From Aeromonas fluvialis (lineage in GTDB: Bacteria; Pseudomonadota; Gammaproteobacteria; Enterobacterales; Aeromonadaceae), in assembly GCF_000819885.1 (NCBI RefSeq), contig NZ_CDBO01000027.1, positions 62,001 through 126,000 on the forward strand: a DNA stretch of 64,000 nucleotides, read 5' to 3'. Position 1 is the stretch's first letter. Each line of letters begins with the position of its first letter. Position numbers and translations under genes: made by a program. Of the stretch, positions 46,098 through 56,124 are shown one piece after another. The notes below the pieces were generated by a model, which saw only the letters and a list, made by a program, of their open reading frames with translations, made no database searches and was not told the origin of the DNA.

Positions 46098-48722
46098 ATG
46101 ACCGATCACTCTCAGGCCATGACGGCCAAATACCGCCAGGATTATCAGGCGCCGCTCTACTGGATCGACACCATTGACCTCGATTTCCAGTTGCAGGAGC
46201 CATTCACCGAGGTGACCGCCATCACCCGTATTCGCCGCAACGGCGAGCACAATGCCCCCCTGGTCCTCGATGGTGAGCAACTGACCCTCAAGCGCGTGGC
46301 CATCGATGGCATTCCCTGTGACCACTACGAGCAAGGCGAGAGCAGTCTGACCCTGTTCAACCTGCCGGCCGAATGTGTGCTGACCATCGTCACTTTGCTG
46401 GATCCGGCCGCTAACACCGCGCTGGAAGGGCTTTACAAGTCTGGCGATGCCTACTGTACCCAGTGTGAAGCGGAAGGGTTCCGTCGCATTACCTATTATC
46501 TGGACCGCCCCGACATTCTGGCGCGCTACAGCACCCGCATTACTGCCGACAAGGCCCAATTTCCCTTCTTGCTCTCCAACGGCAACAAGGTTGACTGCGG
46601 TGAGCTGGACGGCGGCCGTCATTTCGTGCAGTGGCAGGATCCGTTCCCCAAGCCCAGCTATCTGTTTGCACTGGTGGCCGGTGATTTCGATGTGGCGCGC
46701 AGCCACTTCACCACCGCCAGCGGCCGCAAGGTGGCCCTCGAGATCTTCGTCGACAAGGGCAACCTGGATCGCGCCGGTTTTGCCATGGAGAGCCTCATCA
46801 ACGCCATGCGTTGGGACGAGCAGCGTTTCGGCCTCGAGTATGATCTCGACGTTTATATGATCGTTGCGGTGGACTTCTTCAACATGGGCGCCATGGAGAA
46901 CAAGGGGCTCAACATCTTCAACTCCAAGTTCGTGCTGGCCAATCCGGCCACCGCTACCGACAGCGACTACCACGGTATCGAGCGGGTGATCGGTCACGAA
47001 TATTTCCACAACTGGACCGGCAACCGCGTCACCTGTCGTGACTGGTTCCAGCTCAGCCTGAAAGAGGGACTGACGGTATTCCGGGATCAGGAGTTCTCCT
47101 CCGATCTGGGCTCCCGTGGCGTCAACCGCATCAACAATGTGCGTACCGTGCGCGGCCCGCAGTTTGCCGAAGATGCTGGCCCCATGGCGCACCCCATCCG
47201 CCCGGATGTGGTGATCGAGATGAATAACTTCTACACCCTGACCGTCTACGAGAAGGGCTCTGAAGTGATCCGCATGATGCACACCCTGCTGGGTGAAGAT
47301 GCCTTCCAGGCCGGTATGCGCCTCTACTTCGCGCGTCACGATGGGTCCGCCGCCACTTGCGATGATTTTGTGCAGGCGATGGAGGATGCTTCCGGTGTGG
47401 ATCTTGGCCGTTTTCGCCGCTGGTACAGCCAGTCCGGCACGCCGGAGCTGACCGTCACCGACGAGTACGATGCCGCCAGCGGTATCTATCGCCTCCACGT
47501 GAGCCAGCACACCCCGCCGACTCAGGATCAGCCGCAAAAGCTGCCGCTGCATATTCCGCTCGATATCGAGCTCTATGACGAACAAGGTGTCGTCATTGCG
47601 CTGCAATATCAGGGCAAGGCCATCGGCCATGTGCTCGACTTGCTGGAAGCGGAGCAGACTTTCGAATTCGATCAGGTGCCGGTCAAGCCAGTTCCCTCCC
47701 TGCTGCGGGACTTCTCCGCGCCGGTCAAGCTGCACTATGACTACAGCGATGAAGCACTGGCCTTCCTGATGCGCTTTGCCCGCAACGAGTTTGCTCGCTG
47801 GGATGCGGCCCAGATGCTGATCAACAAAGCGGTCATCGACGGGGTGGCGCGGGTGCAGCACGGCCAGGGAGTTGAGCTCTCCCGGACCCTGCTGGCGGCC
47901 TTCGTTGCCATTTTGGACGATAGCGAGCTGGACTCGGCCCTCAAGGCTGAAATCCTGGCACTGCCGGGTGAAGCAACCCTGGCCGAGTTGTTCGAGGTGG
48001 CCGATATCGATGCCATCCATCAGGTGCGTGATGCTATCCATACCCGTCTTGCCGCCGCCTTTGGCGCGCGATTGGCGGCGACCTATCAGAGCCTGCATGT
48101 GAGCGGTTATCAGGTGGTGCACGCCGACATGGCCAAGCGAGCCCTTAAAGGGGTGGTGCTCGGCTATCTGGCGGCGCTGGATGCAGAACATGCCGATGCG
48201 CTGGTACGCGAGCAGTATGCAACAGCCGACAACATGACCGACACCCTGGCGGCGCTGCAGGTGGCCAACAGTTATCTGCTGCCGTGTCGCTCCGAGCTTT
48301 TGGCCGACTTCGAAGAGAAGTGGGCCAAGGATGGACTGGTGCTGGACAACTGGCTGCGGCTGATTGGCAGCAAACCGGCTGCCGATGTGCTCGGCGAAGT
48401 GCAACAGGCGATGAGCCACCCCACCTTCAGCATTCGCAACCCGAACCGGCTGCGGGCGTTGATCGGCAGTTTTGCCATGAACAATCAGGCGCAGTTCCAT
48501 GCGGTGGATGGCAGCGGTTACCGCTTCCTGACCGATCTGCTGATCGAGCTCAACGAGGTCAATCCGCAGGTGGCCTCCCGCCTTATTACTCCGCTTATCC
48601 AGTTCAAACGACTGGATGAGGGGCGAAAGGCTCTTATCCGCGCCGAGTTGACCCGTCTTGCCAACCTTGATGGGCTGGCACGGGATCTGTTCGAGAAGGT
48701 AAGCAAGGCACTGCAGCAGTAA
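46098..48722 (+). CDS. pepN: Aminopeptidase N
   Basis: Broad-specificity zinc aminopeptidase of the M1 family, a major cytoplasmic peptidase. The 874 residues match E. coli PepN (870). Visible: the substrate N-terminus-binding GAMENKGLNIFNSKF near residue 262, the zinc site VIGHEYFHNWTGNRVTCRDW (HEXXH, third ligand Glu in LKEGLTVFRDQEFSSD), and helical C-terminal domains. It starts 142 bases after prc, beyond a terminator. The long minus-strand frame over it is an antisense shadow. Confidence 0.98.
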   Translation: MTDHSQAMTAKYRQDYQAPLYWIDTIDLDFQLQEPFTEVTAITRIRRNGEHNAPLVLDGEQLTLKRVAIDGIPCDHYEQGESSLTLFNLPAECVLTIVTLLDPAANTALEGLYKSGDAYCTQCEAEGFRRITYYLDRPDILARYSTRITADKAQFPFLLSNGNKVDCGELDGGRHFVQWQDPFPKPSYLFALVAGDFDVARSHFTTASGRKVALEIFVDKGNLDRAGFAMESLINAMRWDEQRFGLEYDLDVYMIVAVDFFNMGAMENKGLNIFNSKFVLANPATATDSDYHGIERVIGHEYFHNWTGNRVTCRDWFQLSLKEGLTVFRDQEFSSDLGSRGVNRINNVRTVRGPQFAEDAGPMAHPIRPDVVIEMNNFYTLTVYEKGSEVIRMMHTLLGEDAFQAGMRLYFARHDGSAATCDDFVQAMEDASGVDLGRFRRWYSQSGTPELTVTDEYDAASGIYRLHVSQHTPPTQDQPQKLPLHIPLDIELYDEQGVVIALQYQGKAIGHVLDLLEAEQTFEFDQVPVKPVPSLLRDFSAPVKLHYDYSDEALAFLMRFARNEFARWDAAQMLINKAVIDGVARVQHGQGVELSRTLLAAFVAILDDSELDSALKAEILALPGEATLAELFEVADIDAIHQVRDAIHTRLAAAFGARLAATYQSLHVSGYQVVHADMAKRALKGVVLGYLAALDAEHADALVREQYATADNMTDTLAALQVANSYLLPCRSELLADFEEKWAKDGLVLDNWLRLIGSKPAADVLGEVQQAMSHPTFSIRNPNRLRALIGSFAMNNQAQFHAVDGSGYRFLTDLLIELNEVNPQVASRLITPLIQFKRLDEGRKALIRAELTRLANLDGLARDLFEKVSKALQQ

Positions 48723-48731
48723 GACGAGACG

Positions 48732-48759
48732 GGGCAGGGGCGTTAACGCCCCTGCCCCC
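48732..48759 (+). terminator. Perfect 28-base palindrome after pepN
   Basis: GGGGCAGGGGCG / CGCCCCTGCCCC around TTAA: a fully self-complementary, very stable hairpin ten bases after the pepN stop. No T-run follows (CATTGTATG), so it may act as a 3' end stabiliser or Rho-linked pause rather than an intrinsic terminator. Confidence 0.65.
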
Positions 48760-48792
48760 ATTGTATGATTTGTCGTGTGATCAGGAGCAAGC

Positions 48793-49014
48793 GTGAAGCA
48801 GTTTACTTTTCGGCTCTCATTGAGCCGCGACGAGGTGATGCTGATGTATCAGGGCCATGCCAGACGGCTGGTAGTGCGCAGCGAACAGGGGCTGACCCTG
48901 GAACTTGGCATAGAAAAAATACGGCCCTTTGTCGCCATCAATGGTGTGCATGGCTATTTTCGGCTGAAAACTCAGGACGATTACCGCTTTATCAGTCTGG
49001 AACGCATGAATTAA
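48793..49014 (+). CDS. DUF2835 small protein
   Basis: A 73-residue cytoplasmic protein of the DUF2835 type, unknown function, often found beside pepN in gammaproteobacteria. Visible: FRLSLSRDEVMLMYQGHARR, LELGIEKIRPFV and the HGYFRLKTQDDYRFISLER end. The start is GTG at 48793 with CAGGAG seven bases upstream. It lies 70 bases after pepN, past the palindrome. Confidence 0.82.
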   Translation: MKQFTFRLSLSRDEVMLMYQGHARRLVVRSEQGLTLELGIEKIRPFVAINGVHGYFRLKTQDDYRFISLERMN

Positions 49015-49292
49015 CAAAAAAAGAACAGATTACCGACTATTTATCTGCTTTTCGTCACTATCAATGCGCTGATCTGGTACAAAGGTAGTGGGAATTTCTG
49101 TTTTTTCGGTCTTTCGCAAAATATCTCACAGTTTAAGCCGTGATCCGCACCTTGTTTTTAACATCTCGATAGCGCCTTTCCTCGCCTTCCCTTATCCAAC
49201 TCATTACACTTCGCAACAACTCTGCACCAGCGGGTAACCAGGGTGGTTGCCACTGCGTCGGTGGTGAATGTCGTCCGATAAGGAATATAAAA

Positions 49293-52200
49293 ATGGCATT
49301 GAAAGACGCCCCTACCTCAGTTCTGCTTGAAAACGTTCTCAGCCTGATCCATCAGAAGCTGCCCCAAAAAAGTGCCTCTCTGGTCGAGCGCTTCGTTGCC
49401 AAGTTTTACGGCAACATGGCGAGCTCCGACCTGCACGATCGCAATGACAGCGATCTCTACGGTGCGGCACTCAGCCTGTGGAATGCCCTCAATCAGCGTA
49501 CCGGCACCGATCCCTATATCCGGGTCTACAACCCCGAGCTGACCCGTCATGGTTGGCAATCGCCCCACACCATCGTCGAGGTGATCCTGCAGGACGCCCC
49601 CTTCCTGGTAGACTCCATCCGGATGGCCCTCAAGCGCCTCAATATCACCGCCCATATGATGCTGCACCAACCGCTGCACCTCATTCGCGGTGGAGATGGC
49701 AAGATTGGCGCCATTCTGGCGCTTGATAACACCGCCGGACAAACATCCGTTGAAACCGCCTTCCTTATCGAGATCGACCACCTCACCAGCGAGGAGCAGA
49801 TGGCCACGCTCGCTGCCGAACTCAAATCCGTGGCCGATGAAGTGGCGCTGGCGGTCGGCGATTGGCAGCCGATGCTGGCCAAGCTTAATGAGATCATCGA
49901 CGAGCTACCCAAGCGCAAGCACCCGGTCAGCAAGGAGGAAGTAGCCTCCTGCATGGCCTTCCTCAAATGGGTGGCTGCCCACAATTTCACCCTGATGGGT
50001 TACCGCCGTTATGATGTCAAGGCGGTGGAGGGGGATCACGAGATCCTGCCGCAGGCCAGCTCCAGCCTGGGTCTGATGAAGAACTCCATCAAGGAAGTGG
50101 GCCAACGCCTTGGCTCCATGCCGGCCAGTGCCCGCCACGCCGCCTTGAGCGCTGACCTGCTGATCCTCACCAAATCCAACAGCAAGTCTCGGGTGCACCG
50201 TCCGGCTTATGTGGACTATATCGGCATCAAGCGCTTCGACGAGCATGGCAAGGTGGTCGGGGAAGATCGCTTCATCGGCCTCTACGCCTCTTCTATCTAC
50301 AACACCAGTGCGACCCAGATCCCGCTCATCAGCCATCGTCTCGAGCGCATCATGGCCGCCTCCGGCCACGAGAAGGGCTCCCACGCCTACAAGGCGCTGC
50401 TGAACGTACTGGAGACCTATCCCCGCGACGAGTTGATCCAGGCCCGCGAAGAGGAGCTGCTGGCCACCGGTCTTGGCGTGCTGGAAATGCAGGAGCGTGA
50501 CATGCTGCGGCTGTTCGTGCGCCGTGATGTCTTCGGTCGCTTTTTCTCCTGCATGGTCTATGTCACCAAAGAACGCTACAACACCGCACTGCGGATCAAG
50601 ACCCAGCAAATTTTGCAGAATTATTTTGGCAGCAACGAAGAGGTAGAGTTCAACGTCTACTTCACCGAGGGGGTGCTGGCGCGAACCCACTACATTGTGC
50701 GGGTCAACAACAACAACGTGGATGTGGATGTGAACGAAGTACAGAACAACCTGATTGAAGCGGCCCGCAGTTGGGACGACCGACTCGACTCCGTGCTGCT
50801 CTCCCATTATGGCGAGGCCCGTGGCAATGAGCTGCGCCGCCGTTTCTGTACCGCCTTCCCGCGTGCTTACAAGGAAGATGTGCTGCCGGGCTCTGCCGTG
50901 GCCGACATCATGGCGCTCGATAACCTGAGCGAAGCCGAGCCCCTCGGCATGCTGTTCTACCGCGCGCAGGAGGAGGAGAACGATCGTCGGGTACGGCTCA
51001 AACTGTTCCATCGCACCGAACCCATTCACCTCTCCGACGTGCTGCCGATGCTGGAGAACATGGGACTGCGGGTGATTGGCGAGACCCCGTATCAGGTGCG
51101 CACTCCGGGGGGCGATCTGTTCTGGATCCTCGACTTCTCCATGTTGCTGCACGGCGAGCAGCCCTTTGATCTGTCCCAGAGCCAGCAGCGCTTCCAGCAG
51201 GCGTTTGCCGCCATCTGGAACAAGCAGTTGGAAGATGATGGCTTCAACCGGCTGGTGCTGGGGGCGGGTCTCACCGGCCGCCAGGTGTCGGTGCTGCGCG
51301 CCTACGCCAAATACATGCGTCAGACCGGCGTCTCCTTCAGCCAGTCCTATATCGAAGAGACCCTGACCCGTTATCCCGATATCGCCCAACTGCTGTTTAC
51401 CCTGTTTGAGCAGCGCCTCGACCCGGCTGGCAAGCAGGACGCCAAGGTACAGGCCAAGCTGCACGAGGAGCTTGCCGCCAAGCTGGATCAGGTGGCCAAC
51501 CTGGACGACGATCGCATCATTCGCCGCTATGTGGAAATGATCGACGCTACCCTGCGCACCAACTACTACCAGCTGGACAAGGCGGGCAACATCAAGCCCT
51601 ACATCTCCTTCAAACTGGCTCCCTCCAGCATTACCGACATGCCGCTGCCGCTGCCGAAATTCGAGATCTTCGTCTACTCGCCGCGGGTGGAAGGGGTACA
51701 TTTGCGCTGGGGTAAAGTGGCTCGTGGCGGTCTGCGCTGGTCCGATCGCAAAGAGGACTTCCGCACCGAAGTGCTGGGTCTGGTGAAAGCCCAGCAGGTG
51801 AAGAACACCGTCATTGTGCCGGTAGGGGCCAAGGGCGGTTTCTACTGCAAACAGATGCCGGTGGGGGCGCCCCGTGCAGTCATCCAGGAGGAGGGCAAGG
51901 CCTGTTATCGCCTGTTTATTCGTGGCCTGCTCGATGTGACCGACAACATCATCGGCGGCGATGTGATCCCGCCCAAATCCGTGGTGCGTCACGATGAGGA
52001 TGACTACTACCTGGTGGTTGCCGCCGACAAGGGCACGGCGACCTTCTCCGACATCGCCAACGAAATAAGCCTCGAATACGGTCACTGGCTCGGCGATGCA
52101 TTCGCCTCCGGCGGCTCGGTCGGTTACGACCACAAGAAGATGGGTATCACCGCCCGCGGTGCCTGGGAGTCGGTCAAACGGCATTTTCGTGAAATTGGCG

Positions 52201-54131
52201 TCAACTGCCAGACCACCGACTTCACTTGCGTGGGGATTGGGGACATGGCCGGCGACGTGTTCGGCAACGGCATGCTGCTCTCCGAGCACACCCGGCTGGT
52301 GGGCGCGTTCAACCACATGCACATCTTCGTTGACCCGACCCCGGATGCGGCCAAGAGCTTTGTCGAACGCCAGCGCCTGTTCGATCTGCCGGGTTCCAGC
52401 TGGGATGACTACAACCGCGAGCTGATATCACAAGGGGGCTGCATCTTCTTGCGTTCCGCCAAGTCCATCAAGCTGAGCCCGGAAATGCAGACACTGCTCG
52501 GCACCGACAAGGCCAGCATGGCGCCGAACGAGCTGATCAAGGCGCTGCTTTGCCTCAATGTCGACCTGCTGTGGAACGGCGGCATCGGCACCTATGTGAA
52601 GAGCGCTCGCGAGAGCAATGGGGAAGTGGGCGATCGCAGCAATGACGCACTGCGAGTCAATGGTCGCGATCTGCGGGCCCGTATTGTGGGTGAGGGAGGC
52701 AACCTCGGCTTTACCCAGCTTGGCCGGGTGGAGTACGCCAGTCAGGGCGGTCGCATCAATACCGATTTTACCGACAACGTGGGCGGGGTGGATTGCTCCG
52801 ACAACGAGGTGAACATCAAGATCCTGCTGAACCAGTTGGTGGCGGCAGGGGACCTGACCCTCAAGCAGCGCAACCAGATGCTCTACGAGATGACCGACGA
52901 TGTGGCGCAGATTGTCATCACCAACGCCTATCGCCAGTCCCAGTCCATCTCGGTCACCAGCTTCCGCGGCTCTGAACAACTGAAAGAGCAACAGCGCTTT
53001 ATTCAGGGGCTGGAGCGGGAAGGCAAGCTGGACCGTGCGTTGGAGTTCCTGCCATCCGATGAGGAGCTTTCCGAGCGGATGGCGGCAGGGCAGGGACTGA
53101 CCCGCCCCGAACTGGCGGTGCTGGTGGCTTACGGCAAGATGGTGCTGAAAGAGCAGCTCAACTGCCCGGAAGTGACCGACGAGCCCTTCTTGGCCAATAT
53201 GCTGGTGACCAGTTTCCCGGCCAAGGTGCAGCAGCAGTTCGGTGCTCAGCTTGCCCAGCATCCGCTGCGCGGCGAGATCATCGCTACCCGGGTAGCCAAC
53301 ATGCTGGTCAACGACATGGGGCTCAACTTTGCCAGCCGGATGAAGGATGAGACCGGTGCCTCGGTGGCGGAAGTGGCTTGCTGCTTTGCCATGGCCCGCG
53401 AAGTGTTTGGCATGAATAAGCTTTGGCGTGATATCGAAGGGTGCGACAACCTGGTGGATGCCCAGACTCAGCTTGAGCTGATGTTCTACAGCCGCCGTAT
53501 CGTACGCCGTGCCACCCGCTGGTTCCTGCGCGCCCGCAATCGCAGCTGGAGCATCAGCGAGAATATCGCCTTCTTCCGTCCGGCGTTCGAGACCTTAGGG
53601 AAGCACCTTTACGAGGTGATGGATGAGAGTGAAGTGGCAGAGCATCGTCAGGTTGTTGCCAAGTGGATGGAGAAACAGGTGCCCGAGGCCATTGCCCGTC
53701 AGGTCGCCCATATGAGCAGCCTCTTCTCCAGTCTGGATCTGGCGCAGATTGCCGCGGAGCACAAGACCGATATCCTGCGCGCTGCCAATGTCTACTATCG
53801 CCTCGGCGCCAAGCTGGATCTGCACTGGTTCCTCGATCAGATCAACCATCAACCGGTGGGCAACCATTGGCAGGCGATGGCGCGCGCTTCCTTCCGCGAA
53901 GATCTGGACTGGCAGCAACGCATTCTCACTTCAGTGGTACTGGAAGGGTGCAAAGATCAGGGAGAATGCGCTACCATACTGGCCGACTGGATTTCGGAGC
54001 ATGAGCAACTCTTGTCCCGTTGGACCCATATGTTGGCCGACTTCAAGACCACCAGTACTCACGAGTTCGCCAAGTTCTCGGTGGCCTTGCGAGAGTTGAA
54101 CCTGCTCCAGTTGAATTGTCGGGCTCTTTAA
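49293..54131 (+). CDS. gdhB: NAD-specific glutamate dehydrogenase, large type
   Basis: A 1612-residue glutamate dehydrogenase of the roughly 180-kDa class, which oxidatively deaminates glutamate to 2-oxoglutarate for catabolism. An N-terminal region with ACT-like segments (about 1-700) precedes the catalytic core: RGGLRWSDRKEDFRTEVLGL near residue 815, VKNTVIVPVGAKGGFYCK with the catalytic Lys, GVGIGDMAGDVFGNGMLLSE (NAD-binding) and LWNGGIGTYVK, then a long helical C-terminal domain. ATG follows AAGGA. A 278-base gap upstream is AT-rich and holds its promoter region, without a recognised operator. The long minus-strand frame over it is an antisense shadow. Confidence 0.97.
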   Translation: MALKDAPTSVLLENVLSLIHQKLPQKSASLVERFVAKFYGNMASSDLHDRNDSDLYGAALSLWNALNQRTGTDPYIRVYNPELTRHGWQSPHTIVEVILQDAPFLVDSIRMALKRLNITAHMMLHQPLHLIRGGDGKIGAILALDNTAGQTSVETAFLIEIDHLTSEEQMATLAAELKSVADEVALAVGDWQPMLAKLNEIIDELPKRKHPVSKEEVASCMAFLKWVAAHNFTLMGYRRYDVKAVEGDHEILPQASSSLGLMKNSIKEVGQRLGSMPASARHAALSADLLILTKSNSKSRVHRPAYVDYIGIKRFDEHGKVVGEDRFIGLYASSIYNTSATQIPLISHRLERIMAASGHEKGSHAYKALLNVLETYPRDELIQAREEELLATGLGVLEMQERDMLRLFVRRDVFGRFFSCMVYVTKERYNTALRIKTQQILQNYFGSNEEVEFNVYFTEGVLARTHYIVRVNNNNVDVDVNEVQNNLIEAARSWDDRLDSVLLSHYGEARGNELRRRFCTAFPRAYKEDVLPGSAVADIMALDNLSEAEPLGMLFYRAQEEENDRRVRLKLFHRTEPIHLSDVLPMLENMGLRVIGETPYQVRTPGGDLFWILDFSMLLHGEQPFDLSQSQQRFQQAFAAIWNKQLEDDGFNRLVLGAGLTGRQVSVLRAYAKYMRQTGVSFSQSYIEETLTRYPDIAQLLFTLFEQRLDPAGKQDAKVQAKLHEELAAKLDQVANLDDDRIIRRYVEMIDATLRTNYYQLDKAGNIKPYISFKLAPSSITDMPLPLPKFEIFVYSPRVEGVHLRWGKVARGGLRWSDRKEDFRTEVLGLVKAQQVKNTVIVPVGAKGGFYCKQMPVGAPRAVIQEEGKACYRLFIRGLLDVTDNIIGGDVIPPKSVVRHDEDDYYLVVAADKGTATFSDIANEISLEYGHWLGDAFASGGSVGYDHKKMGITARGAWESVKRHFREIGVNCQTTDFTCVGIGDMAGDVFGNGMLLSEHTRLVGAFNHMHIFVDPTPDAAKSFVERQRLFDLPGSSWDDYNRELISQGGCIFLRSAKSIKLSPEMQTLLGTDKASMAPNELIKALLCLNVDLLWNGGIGTYVKSARESNGEVGDRSNDALRVNGRDLRARIVGEGGNLGFTQLGRVEYASQGGRINTDFTDNVGGVDCSDNEVNIKILLNQLVAAGDLTLKQRNQMLYEMTDDVAQIVITNAYRQSQSISVTSFRGSEQLKEQQRFIQGLEREGKLDRALEFLPSDEELSERMAAGQGLTRPELAVLVAYGKMVLKEQLNCPEVTDEPFLANMLVTSFPAKVQQQFGAQLAQHPLRGEIIATRVANMLVNDMGLNFASRMKDETGASVAEVACCFAMAREVFGMNKLWRDIEGCDNLVDAQTQLELMFYSRRIVRRATRWFLRARNRSWSISENIAFFRPAFETLGKHLYEVMDESEVAEHRQVVAKWMEKQVPEAIARQVAHMSSLFSSLDLAQIAAEHKTDILRAANVYYRLGAKLDLHWFLDQINHQPVGNHWQAMARASFREDLDWQQRILTSVVLEGCKDQGECATILADWISEHEQLLSRWTHMLADFKTTSTHEFAKFSVALRELNLLQLNCRAL

Positions 54132-54167
54132 TTGCCAGATTAAGGCATGACACCGACATTACACCCA

Positions 54168-54199
54168 AAGCCCCGGCCAGTTGCCGGGGCTTTCTTTAA
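54168..54199 (+). terminator. Terminator after gdhB
   Basis: AAAGCCCCGG / CCGGGGCTTT stem with a seven-base loop, then CTTTAAG, 36 bases after the gdhB stop and ending 10 bases before the pyrD ATG, so pyrD transcription must pass or start within it. Confidence 0.88.
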
Positions 54200-54208
54200 G
54201 GAGCAAAG

Positions 54209-55219
54209 ATGTTGTACCCCATCGCCAGGCATTTCCTGTTCAAGCTCAATCCGGAACAGGCCCACGATCTCTCCATGAAATATTTGCCCCGCCTTCTCGG
54301 TACGCCACTCGATTGTTTCTTCCGCCAGAATTTGCCGAAACGCCCCGTCACTGTCATGGGGCTTTCTTTTGCCAATCCGGTGGGATTGGCGGCCGGTCTG
54401 GATAAAGATGGTGAGTGCATTGACGCGCTGGGCGCCATGGGATTTGGCTTTATCGAGGTCGGTACTGTCACCCCCAGACCCCAAAGCGGCAATGATAAGC
54501 CCCGTTTGTTCCGGGTTATTCCCGCAGAGGGGATCATCAACCGGATGGGTTTCAACAACAAGGGGGTGGATCATCTGGTGGCCAAGGTCAAAGAGGCCAA
54601 ATATCAGGGGGTCATCGGCATTAATATCGGCAAGAACAAAGACACTCCCATCGAACAGGGCAAGGATGATTACCTGATCTGCATGGACAAGGTTTATGAT
54701 CACGCCGGTTATATTGCCGTCAATATCTCTTCCCCCAACACCCCGGGTTTGCGTTCGCTGCAATATGGCGAGGCGCTGGATGAATTGCTGGCCGCCCTCA
54801 AGGTGCGTCAGCAAGAGCTGGCCGCCCAATATAAGAAGTACGTGCCGCTGGCGGTTAAAATTGCCCCGGATTTAAGCCTTGCAGAAATAGATCAGGTGGC
54901 CGCTTCGCTGGTGCGAAATGGCATCGATGGGGTTATCGCTACCAATACTACCCTCGAGCGCGAGATGATTTATGACATGCCCCATGCCGGTGAAGCGGGT
55001 GGCCTGAGCGGTCGTCCGTTGCAACACAAGAGTACCGAGGTGATCAGGCATCTGGCCAAGGCGCTCAATGGTGCTCTGCCAATTATCGGGGTGGGTGGTA
55101 TTGATAGTGCCATGGCTGCCCGTGAAAAATTGGCGGCGGGTGCCAGTCTGGTACAAATTTATAGCGGTTTTATTTATAAGGGGCCGGGACTGGTCAAAGA
55201 GATCGTCACCAATATATAA
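54209..55219 (+). CDS. pyrD: Dihydroorotate dehydrogenase, class 2
   Basis: FMN-dependent, quinone-linked enzyme of pyrimidine synthesis on the inner face of the membrane. The 336 residues equal E. coli PyrD. The N-terminal amphipathic helices ([20 protein letters not shown]) bind the membrane. Visible: [32 protein letters not shown], the catalytic Ser in [27 protein letters not shown] and [15 protein letters not shown]. The ATG follows AAGGAG, part of the leader just past the gdhB terminator. It starts the pyrD-zapC-rlmKL-uup stretch of E. coli-like order. Confidence 0.98.
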   Translation: MLYPIARHFLFKLNPEQAHDLSMKYLPRLLGTPLDCFFRQNLPKRPVTVMGLSFANPVGLAAGLDKDGECIDALGAMGFGFIEVGTVTPRPQSGNDKPRLFRVIPAEGIINRMGFNNKGVDHLVAKVKEAKYQGVIGINIGKNKDTPIEQGKDDYLICMDKVYDHAGYIAVNISSPNTPGLRSLQYGEALDELLAALKVRQQELAAQYKKYVPLAVKIAPDLSLAEIDQVAASLVRNGIDGVIATNTTLEREMIYDMPHAGEAGGLSGRPLQHKSTEVIRHLAKALNGALPIIGVGGIDSAMAAREKLAAGASLVQIYSGFIYKGPGLVKEIVTNI

Positions 55220-55307
55220 GAAATAGTGGGGAGCCCTTTATTTGACGTTGCTGATTTTATCTACATGGAATAAAGTCAACAGACGAAATTCAAGTAAGGG
55301 CTCCAAC

Positions 55308-55844
55308 ATGTTTATCCAACCGACCGATAGCTGGCAATGGCACTATGATGCCCAGAGTGACCGTCTGATGTTGGACCTGTCTGATAACATGTTATTTGCG
55401 ACCGAGTACAAAGGGAGACAATTGGTGCCCAACTCGTTTGCCACCCAGCCTTTTTGTGTCGATGATGCGGCCCTTTATTATCAGCTGATGGATAAAGCGG
55501 TCGAACTTGAGTGGAGTATCCCCCATCAGGTGCAGCTGGTGCTCAATGCCATCGCTGTCAGTCGCTTCTATAAACCCCTGATGCCGCAAAGCTGGTTTTT
55601 TTGTGAACAGCATCCGCAAGTGATCCCGCAAAACGGTGATCTGGTCTTGATGAATACACCCCATGGCAACGGCGAATTTATGGTCATTGAGGCAGGGGAT
55701 CAGGCTAGCGTCTGTTTGAACCTCACTGCCGATCTGGCATTGACCACCAGTAAAACCTTGCCGCGTTTCGGGGTGATCAAGGTGATGAATAACCGGATGA
55801 AACAGCGTATTACCGTGACCGAGCAATATCGTCAGGTCAGCTGA
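55308..55844 (+). CDS. zapC: Cell division protein ZapC
   Basis: Cytoplasmic protein that binds FtsZ and promotes its bundling at the division ring. From ATG 55308 it has 178 residues (E. coli 180): MFIQPTDSWQWHYDAQSDRL, FCVDDAALYYQLMDKA, LVLNAIAVSRFYKP and a C-terminal IKVMNNRMKQRITV, all family-like. The frame opens earlier (55242), but the region is the pyrD-zapC spacer. AAGGG precedes the ATG. Same position after pyrD as in E. coli; ycbX, which follows zapC there, is absent. Confidence 0.94.
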   Translation: MFIQPTDSWQWHYDAQSDRLMLDLSDNMLFATEYKGRQLVPNSFATQPFCVDDAALYYQLMDKAVELEWSIPHQVQLVLNAIAVSRFYKPLMPQSWFFCEQHPQVIPQNGDLVLMNTPHGNGEFMVIEAGDQASVCLNLTADLALTTSKTLPRFGVIKVMNNRMKQRITVTEQYRQVS

Positions 55845-56058
55845 GATATGGCATCACTCCGTTTATAATCTGTCACTTCGCCCCGGCATCTTTCATTATC
55901 TGCATGTTGACCACTCATTATCGACCAACCAGCATGGCGTCCTCTATCTAAGGTGCGTGGGATGCGCCCGTTTTTTGCTGCATCATCCCGCATCCTTATC
56001 TCTGATAATCATCTATCGATTTCAAGCCTGTTCCATCCGCGGTTTCCCCTCCGACTTT

Positions 56059-56090
56059 TGCATGCTCCAGCCCGCCTGATGAGGTATAAT
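56059..56090 (+). promoter_or_regulatory. Likely rlmKL promoter
   Basis: A perfect TATAAT at 56085-56090 in the 280-base zapC-rlmKL gap, with a TTGCAT at 56059-56064 (20-base spacer, longer than ideal). The -10 box covers an in-frame ATG at 56089, which therefore cannot be the start codon of the transcript made here. A further TATAAT lies at about 55862-55867. The rest of the gap has no convincing gene. Confidence 0.55.
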
Positions 56091-56124
56091 GCGGCACTAT
56101 TTTTATGGGTTCTCCGTGAGCGTG

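Noticed and set aside
45933-48761. 942-codon minus-strand frame over pepN
   Set aside because: Exact antisense of pepN; length comes from codon bias (few minus-strand stops), no recognisable domain or ribosome site.
49905-52322. 805-codon minus-strand frame inside gdhB
   Set aside because: Antisense shadow of the glutamate dehydrogenase gene, with His/Val/Gln-rich non-family sequence.
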